Source: Pseudomonas beijingensis (lineage in GTDB: Bacteria > Pseudomonadota > Gammaproteobacteria > Pseudomonadales > Pseudomonadaceae). From it: a stretch of 64,000 bases of DNA. How positions within the stretch are numbered: position 1 is the first letter of the stretch; every line of letters starts with the position of its first letter. The stretch covers positions 5,708,001-5,772,000 of the forward strand of contig NZ_CP117425.1 in NCBI RefSeq assembly GCF_030687295.1, in the 5' to 3' direction. A model generated the notes under the pieces. That model did no database searches, had not been told where the DNA came from, and saw nothing but the letters and a program-made list of their open reading frames with translations. The position numbers and the translations under genes were made by a program. Below, in pieces: positions 59,366 to 64,000 of this stretch.

Positions 59366-59540
59366 CACCTCTTTTTCACCGCTTTCGACCGAGAAGATCG
59401 AACCGCCGATGGAGCCAAATAACACTGCCCTATCTGCTCCTTCCAGGCTTCGATGAACTGAAGCCAAACCCCTTCGAAACTTACTTAACTCATTGAATCT
59501 CAAGGAGTTTTCCGTTTCGACTGCGCCGGAAGTGGGGCGA

Positions 59541-59568
59541 ATTATAGACGTCCAGAATCTGCCGTCAA
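59541..59568 (-). promoter_or_regulatory. rRNA operon promoter, distal (P1)
   Basis: TTGACG (59563-59568), a 16-base spacer and TATAAT (59541-59546) on the minus strand. The -35 begins 16 bases past the tyrS stop and no terminator separates them. Confidence 0.82.
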
Positions 59569-59583
59569 CACCTATTTTCAGCT

Positions 59584-60784
59584 TTATTCGGTTTTCAACG
59601 TAATACGTGCGAAAGCCTTCTTGCCAGCCTGGCATACGTGAGTAGAACCCAGCTCATATATATAGGTGCGATCCACAACCTCACCATCTATACGCACACC
59701 ACCCCGAACCCAGAAGGTCTCGCGCCACTGCCGCATTCTTGACCAGACCTGCTTTATTAAGGACTGCCGCAATCGGCATATTCTCGGCAGCAGTCAATTC
59801 GATCTCTGGCAGATCATCCGGCAGCTCGCCATCCTTCATACGATTACCCGCCGCGCGATGAGCATTGGCCGCAGCTTCCTCGCCATGGAAACGCGCAACG
59901 ATCTCTTCAGCCAGCTTGATCTTGATGTCCCGCGGATTGGCCCCGGCCTCTACATCAGCACGGAACGCATTGATCTCATCCATGGAGCGGAAGCTCAACA
60001 GTTCGAAGTAACGCCACATCAACACGTCAGGAATGGAGACCAGCTTGCTGTACATGACCCCCGGCGCTTCCTGGATGCCCACGTAGTTGCCCAAGGACTT
60101 GGACATCTTCTTCACACCATCCAGACCTTCCAGCAATGGCATGGTCAGGATGCACTGCGCCTCCTGACCATAACCACGCTGCAACTCACGCCCCATCAAC
60201 AGGTTGAACTTCTGATCGGTGCCGCCCAGCTCAACGTCCGCGCGCAACGCGACCGAGTCATAACCCTGCACAAGCGGATAGAGGAACTCATGGATGGCGA
60301 TTGGCTGGTTGGTTGTATAGCGCTTGTCGAAATCATCGCGTTCGAGCATGCGCGCCACGGTGTATTGAGACGTCAGGCGAATGAAATCCGCCGGCCCCAT
60401 CTGATCCATCCAGGTGGAGTTGAACGCCACCTCGGTCTTGGCCGGATCAAGAATCTTGAAAACCTGAGTCTTGTAGGTCTCGGCGTTATCGAGAACCTGT
60501 TCACGGGTCAGCGGCGGGCGCGTAGCACTCTTGCCGCTCGGATCACCGATCATGCCGGTGAAGTCCCCTATAAGGAAGATGATCTGATGCCCCAGATCCT
60601 GGAACTGGCGCATCTTATTAATAAGCACGGTATGACCCAGGTGCAGATCGGGCGCCGTCGGATCGAAGCCGGCCTTGATACGCAGCGGCTGCCCGCGCTT
60701 GAGCTTTTCGATCAGCTCGGACTCAACCAACAATTCTTCCGCACCACGCTTGATCAGCGCTAGCTGCTCTTCAACCGACTTCAT
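59584..60784 (-). CDS. tyrS: tyrosyl-tRNA synthetase (TyrZ type), frameshifted in this sequence
   Basis: TyrRS, 399 residues after repair, start at 60784 ([20 protein letters not shown]). The class I signatures are [12 protein letters not shown] and KKMSKSLGN; the KMSKS form marks the TyrZ clade, as P. aeruginosa tyrZ, which also lies next to an rRNA operon. The C-terminal S4 RNA-binding domain is split: at about residue 360, [12 protein letters not shown] becomes GSGWCAYRW because CCCC stands at plus 59702-59705 for CCC; the true end [19 protein letters not shown] follows in the other frame. Confidence 0.94.
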
Positions 60785-60996
60785 AACAGACCCGTAAGGC
60801 TCAGATTCAAAGGGCCCCAACCATACAAGATCGCACACCAAATACAAGGCATGCCCGGCGCACGGACGCCAATCCACAGAACAGAGCGTTCGTGGGCTTG
60901 CTTCGCAGGGGTTTTGGTTATATTTTATACAGTTATTTCATCTTCATCATGTCATTCATCTTTTCCAATTCATCTTTTCAAAAGTCAAAATTACTT

Positions 60997-62415
60997 ATGA
61001 CCCCAGAACCGTCTAAAGCGCCGCCGCTTTACCCAAAGACCCACCTGCTTGCCGCAAGTGGCATCGCAGCCCTCCTAAGCCTGGCGCTGCTGGTGTTTCC
61101 CTCCAGCGATGTTGAAGCCAAAAAAACGACTCTGAGCCTTGAACTGGAAAGTCCTGCTGAACAACTGACACAAGGACAAGACGCCGCCGAAGCCGTTCAA
61201 GCCACAAACGAACCGGCCGCCTCTCCTTTTGCACAGATTGAAAACAGCCCGCAAGACACTGCAAAGGCTACCGCCCAGGTAGAAGCGCCTGTCGCGGAAG
61301 AAAAGAAAGGACCGGACCATCGCGAAGTGATTGTTGCCAAGGGCGATACGCTTTCCACCCTCTTCGAAAAGGTTGGCCTGCCCTCGACATCGGTCCACGA
61401 AATCCTGGCCAGCGACAAGCAAGCCAAGCAATTCGCTCAACTGCAACGTGGCCAGAAACTCGAATTCGAACTCAATCCAGATGGACAGCTGACCAATCTG
61501 CACACCAAGCTGAGCGACCTGGAAAGCATCACCCTGACCAAAAATGACAAGGGTTATGTATTCAACCGCGTCACCGCCAAGCCTACCGTTCGCTCGGCCT
61601 ACGTTCATGGCGTCATCAACAGTTCATTGTCCCAGTCGGCCGCTCGTGCCGGCCTTTCCCATAGCCTGACCATGGACATGGCCAGCGTCTTCGGCTACGA
61701 CATCGACTTCGCCCAGGACATTCGCCAGGGCGACGAGTTCGACATCATCTATGAGCAAAAAGTGGTCAATGGAAAGAGCGTCGGTAACGGCCCGATTCTC
61801 TCCGCGCGCTTCACCAACCGCGGCAAGACGTACACCGCGGTGCGCTACACCAACAAGCAGGGCAACAGCAGCTACTACACCGCCGACGGCAACAGCATGC
61901 GCAAGGCCTTCATCCGTACACCGGTTGATTTCGCTCGCATCAGTTCGAAGTTCTCCGCCGGCCGAAAGCATCCGATTCTGAACAAGATTCGCGCGCATAA
62001 AGGCGTCGACTACGCCGCCCCTCGCGGTACACCAATCAAGGCTGCGGGCGACGGCAAGGTGTTGCTGGCAGGACGCCGCGGTGGCTATGGCAATACCGTG
62101 ATCATCCAGCACGGCAATACCTACCGCACGCTATACGGCCACATGCAGGGCTTCGCCAAGGGCGTGAAGACTGGTGGCACCGTCAAGCAAGGCCAGGTGA
62201 TCGGATACATCGGTACCACCGGCCTGTCCACCGGCCCGCACTTGCATTATGAGTTCCAGGTCAACGGCGTCCACGTCGATCCGCTTGGCCAGAAATTGCC
62301 GATGGCCGATCCGATCGCCAAGGGCGAGCGCGCGCGCTTCCTGGCTCAAAGCCAGCCCTTGATGGCCCGCATGGATCAAGAGAAAGCCACCATGCTGGCC
62401 TCGAGCAAGCGCTAA
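60997..62415 (+). CDS. M23 peptidoglycan DD-endopeptidase (MepM-like)
   Basis: A 472-residue cell-wall peptidase. The start at 60997 (MTPEPSKAPPLYPKTHLLAA) fits the family, although its ribosome site is poor. One membrane anchor is at residues 17-35; a LysM/OapA-like domain is at about 108-190 (VIVAKGDTLSTLFEKVGL); the M23 metal site is His334 and Asp338 (HKGVDYAAP) plus His415/His417 (GPHLHYEF). It should act in the periplasm, cutting peptide cross-links to let the wall expand. It is followed by anmK three bases downstream, so the two are an operon joining wall cutting and wall recycling. Confidence 0.9.
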   Translation: MTPEPSKAPPLYPKTHLLAASGIAALLSLALLVFPSSDVEAKKTTLSLELESPAEQLTQGQDAAEAVQATNEPAASPFAQIENSPQDTAKATAQVEAPVAEEKKGPDHREVIVAKGDTLSTLFEKVGLPSTSVHEILASDKQAKQFAQLQRGQKLEFELNPDGQLTNLHTKLSDLESITLTKNDKGYVFNRVTAKPTVRSAYVHGVINSSLSQSAARAGLSHSLTMDMASVFGYDIDFAQDIRQGDEFDIIYEQKVVNGKSVGNGPILSARFTNRGKTYTAVRYTNKQGNSSYYTADGNSMRKAFIRTPVDFARISSKFSAGRKHPILNKIRAHKGVDYAAPRGTPIKAAGDGKVLLAGRRGGYGNTVIIQHGNTYRTLYGHMQGFAKGVKTGGTVKQGQVIGYIGTTGLSTGPHLHYEFQVNGVHVDPLGQKLPMADPIAKGERARFLAQSQPLMARMDQEKATMLASSKR

Positions 62416-63510
<1,095 letters not shown>

Positions 63511-63526
63511 GATCAAAGTTGCGGAC

Positions 63527-63567
63527 AAAAAAATGCCGCAGGGCCATAAGGCTCTGCGGCATTTTTA
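63527..63567. terminator. bidirectional terminator between anmK and erpA
   Basis: AAAAAAATGCCGCAG...CTGCGGCATTTTT, with stem extended by GGCC / GGC toward a small loop, lies between converging anmK (stop 63510) and erpA (stop 63577). A- and T-runs flank it, so it serves both genes. Confidence 0.93.
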
Positions 63568-63576
63568 TTGAAGCAC

Positions 63577-63927
63577 TCAGATCGAGAACGAAGAACCGCA
63601 CCCACAGGTCGTGGTGGCGTTGGGGTTCTTGATCACAAAACGCGACCCTTCCAGACCTTCCTGATAATCCACCTCGGCACCTGCCAGGTACTGGAAGCTC
63701 ATCGGATCGACCACCAGGCTGACCCCTTCGCGCTCGACGATGGTGTCATCGTCGGCCACTTCCTCATCGAAAGTGAAGCCGTACTGGAAACCGGAACAAC
63801 CGCCGCCCGTCACAAATACGCGCAGCTTCAAACGATCATTGCCCTCTTCATCGACCAGGCTCTTCACCTTGTGCGCAGCACCGTGGGTGAATTGCAAAGC
63901 CGTGGGGGTGAAGGTTTCGACGCTCAT
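63577..63927 (-). CDS. erpA: iron-sulfur cluster insertion protein ErpA
   Basis: ErpA, 116 residues, A-type carrier that hands [4Fe-4S] clusters to target enzymes. The three cluster cysteines are visible: one in [13 protein letters not shown] (about residue 42) and two in [10 protein letters not shown] near the end. GGGAG precedes the ATG. Promoter details lie at the window edge; a GATAAT at 63976-63981 on the minus strand may be its -10. Confidence 0.96.
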   Translation of the reverse strand: MSVETFTPTALQFTHGAAHKVKSLVDEEGNDRLKLRVFVTGGGCSGFQYGFTFDEEVADDDTIVEREGVSLVVDPMSFQYLAGAEVDYQEGLEGSRFVIKNPNATTTCGCGSSFSI

Positions 63928-64000
63928 GCTGAATATCTCCCGGCGCTTACGCCGCCATAATGCGTGATGGCGGGCATTATCCGCTTCTCCTAGAAAATCG

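Noticed and set aside
63928..64000. Hairpin GCCGCCAT / ATGGCGGGC upstream of erpA as a riboswitch or IscR site
   Set aside because: Too near the window edge to see the promoter, and the repeat alone does not match a known motif.

Overview
The window is chromosomal DNA of a Pseudomonas of the fluorescens group. The evidence is the gene order clsB-ybhN-like / ssb / MFS / uvrA / ftnA / katA / rplQ..., the sequences of the ribosomal proteins and RNA polymerase, a KMSKS-type (TyrZ-like) tyrosyl-tRNA synthetase, and REP palindromes of the TGTGGGAGCGAGC type that are scattered through fluorescens-group genomes. Most of it is core genome. I found no CRISPR array, prophage, insertion sequence or obvious novel defence or biosynthetic system.

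Layout. 1-2.0 kb: end of a cardiolipin synthase gene and an overlapping YbhN-like membrane protein gene. 2.1-6.7 kb: a DUF3182/hydrolase overlapping pair, a GlxA-type regulator divergent from an isochorismatase-like hydrolase, and an unknown membrane protein. 6.8-11.8 kb: the only clearly accessory-looking block, a family 31 glycosidase and an MFS transporter (4-bp overlap) divergent from a LacI-type regulator, probably a regulated glycoside-use cassette. 12-19.2 kb: ssb, a YajR-like MFS protein, uvrA, a ferritin and the KatA-type catalase. 19.4-49.7 kb, almost all on the minus strand: alpha, spc, S10, str, rpoBC and L11/L1/L10/L12 operons plus nusG-secE. 49.7-51.4 kb: tRNA-Trp, tufB and tRNA-Thr/Gly/Tyr. 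51.5-53.7 kb: a small SPOR-like protein, coaX and birA. 53.8-59.6 kb: a complete rRNA operon (16S-Ile-Ala-23S-5S) on the minus strand with three tandem promoters. 59.6-64 kb: tyrS, an M23 peptidase, anmK and erpA.

Regulatory layout. Reading the spacers of the translation gene cluster shows a recurring design: a strong hairpin is followed at once by, or overlaps, a sigma70-type promoter with a 17-bp spacer. It is seen at tufA|rpsJ, rpsN|rpsH, rpmJ|rpsM and tufB|tRNA-Trp. The rpsN-rpsH spacer is the least expected: it carries such a promoter, three small hairpins and a U-tract within about 70 nt, so it may make a short RNA or act as a structured leader for rpsH.

Data quality. Five conserved genes (uvrA, katA, rpoC, rplL, tyrS) are each broken by exactly one extra base. 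rpoC and rplL, and very probably tyrS, are needed for life, so these are most likely sequencing or assembly insertions, not true mutations. They are annotated here as full genes with a frameshift.
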